Shown piece after piece: positions 62,979 through 64,000 of a stretch of 64,000 bases of DNA (within the stretch, counting starts at the first letter, position 1; every line of letters begins with the position of its first letter). Origin of the DNA: Mesorhizobium hawassense (GTDB taxonomy: Bacteria > Pseudomonadota > Alphaproteobacteria > Rhizobiales > Rhizobiaceae); assembly GCF_003289945.1 (NCBI RefSeq), contig NZ_QMBP01000017.1:62001-126000 (forward strand). Direction: 5' to 3'. Under the pieces are notes generated by a model. It searched no databases. It saw only the letters and a list, made by a program, of their open reading frames with translations, and had not been told where the DNA came from. The position numbers were made by a program, and so were the translations under genes.

Positions 62979-63840
62979 TCCTCTACCCGCCGCGCTCGGA
63001 CCGCTGCTCAAGGCAGCGCGCGAGCGCCTGGCCGCCGCCGGCATTGCCGATCCCGCGCTCGATTCGCGGTTGATCGTCGAACATTTCTCCGGCACGACCC
63101 GCACCCAGGCCATTGCCGAACCGGGACAACAAGTGGGCGACGCGGCGCTTCCGGCCATCGAATTGGCCCTGAGGCGTCGCGTCGCAGGCGAGCCGGTGCA
63201 CCGCATCCTCGGCTACCGCGAATTCTACGGCCTGCGCCTGTCGCTCTCGCCGGAGACGCTGGAGCCGCGGCCGGACACCGAGACATTGGTCGACGCGGTC
63301 CTACCCTTCGTCAGGACAATCGCCGAAAGGCAGGGCGAATGCCGCATTCTCGATCTCGGCACCGGCACCGGCGCCATCGCGCTGCCGCTGCTCAGCGCCG
63401 TCCCGGTGGCCACCGCGACAGGCGTAGACATTTCGCCCGACGCATTGGCGACGGCAGCCGGAAACGCCCGGAACCTGGGGCTCGACGGGCGGTTCAAAGC
63501 CTTGCATTCCAACTGGTTCGAAAAAGTTTCGGGCCGCTACCATGTAATTGCCTCGAACCCTCCCTATATACCCAGTCGAGAGATTGGAAATCTGCAGGAC
63601 GAGGTCCGCGATTTCGACCCGCACCGGGCCCTTGATGGCGGTGTGGATGGTTTGGACCCCTATAGGGTCATCGTCGCCGAGGCGGCAGGATTTCTGGAAA
63701 CACAAGGCAAGGTAGCGGTCGAGATCGGCCACACGCAGAAAGACGAGGTCACCGGGATATTCGCCGCAGCCGGCTACCGGCTTGTCGGAGTCCACAGCGA
63801 CCTCGGCGGCAACGACAGAGTTCTGGTGTTCGAGCGTTGA
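62971..63840 (+). CDS. prmC: release factor glutamine N5-methyltransferase
   Basis: A 289-residue SAM enzyme that methylates the Gln of the GGQ motif in release factors, which they need for full activity. The N-terminal substrate domain has GEPVHRILGYREFYGL. Motif I is ILDLGTGTGAIALPLL (about residues 117-132), and the active-site NPPY is in VIASNPPYIPSREIGNLQDEVRDFDPHRALDGG. The ATG at 62971 lies inside the end of prfA. After the stop, the last 160 bp of the window hold no gene that I can support. Confidence 0.96.
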   Translation: MADPLPAALGPLLKAARERLAAAGIADPALDSRLIVEHFSGTTRTQAIAEPGQQVGDAALPAIELALRRRVAGEPVHRILGYREFYGLRLSLSPETLEPRPDTETLVDAVLPFVRTIAERQGECRILDLGTGTGAIALPLLSAVPVATATGVDISPDALATAAGNARNLGLDGRFKALHSNWFEKVSGRYHVIASNPPYIPSREIGNLQDEVRDFDPHRALDGGVDGLDPYRVIVAEAAGFLETQGKVAVEIGHTQKDEVTGIFAAAGYRLVGVHSDLGGNDRVLVFER

Positions 63841-64000
63841 AAGCCCTGATGCAGTGCGAAAAAACCGCTTGGCAACATCGGGGAATGCAGTTAGGGTCCG
63901 GCTCAACCGGATGAGACGAAGCAGGCAGTGCTCCCAGCGATTCGGTTTTCCTTGGAAATAGCTGCCTTCTTGCGCAAACGACGCCCAAGCTTCGTGCGGG

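Overview
The window looks like chromosomal DNA of an alphaproteobacterium of the order Rhizobiales, most likely Mesorhizobium or a close relative. The reasons are high G+C, dense short operons, frequent ATGA and TGATG start/stop overlaps, several GTG/TTG starts, familiar rhizobial gene neighbourhoods (argH divergent from tlpA, secA divergent from a parvulin next to argJ, etfBA with a 3-hydroxyacyl-CoA dehydrogenase, an adenosyltransferase next to a twin-TM protein), a TGA-N9-TCA iron operator, and several families of short palindromic intergenic repeats. No transposase, integrase, phage gene or CRISPR array was seen. The genus is an inference.

Layout. 1-5.6 kb: argH (cut by the window edge), tlpA, an MHYT-PAS-GGDEF-EAL protein and an endonuclease/exonuclease/phosphatase-family protein. 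5.8-11 kb: ugpBAEC-type glycerol-3-phosphate ABC transporter with a metallophosphoesterase as last gene. 11-14.9 kb: ferric-iron ABC transporter (fbpABC type) behind a probable RirA box. 15-18 kb: a cytochrome P450 and an acetyltransferase, divergent from an ATP-grasp-like protein; this is the best candidate for an undescribed pathway. 18-21.4 kb: ECF sigma factor with an NrsF-type membrane anti-sigma factor, then a PAS-GGDEF protein. 21.4-28.8 kb: acyl-CoA/electron-transfer genes, rhomboid protease, cobalamin adenosyltransferase, SDR, BrkB-like protein and a DMT exporter whose stop codon lies in an octamer tandem repeat.

29-33.4 kb: gluQRS, an AlkA-type glycosylase, HNH nuclease, dsbB, a YqaA-type membrane protein and tRNA-Leu(CAA). 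33.4-38.2 kb: a secreted beta-propeller coupled to an atypical secreted creatininase-family protein, and a FemAB/CelD-like acyltransferase coupled to a polysaccharide flippase. 38.2-42.7 kb: repeat-rich stretch with small secreted or cytosolic proteins and a large ATP-binding LuxR regulator. 42.7-50 kb: secA, a periplasmic parvulin, TetR, argJ-GNAT-mutT. 50-57.5 kb: orphan Flp pilin, a methyltransferase, comF, grxC, a Nit-type amidase, DUF1178, a putative HEATH zincin, MarR with divergent EamA exporter, and ubiG. 57.6-63.8 kb: a small monooxygenase-like protein, lysC, ptsP, prfA, prmC.

Most of the window is housekeeping. The accessory interest lies in the P450/GNAT/ATP-grasp module, the sigma/anti-sigma pair with its own promoter, the two secreted or coupled pairs at 33-38 kb, the HEATH protein, and the repeats, several of which reach into gene ends and supply stop codons. 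Functional names rest on motifs read by eye; no database search was possible.
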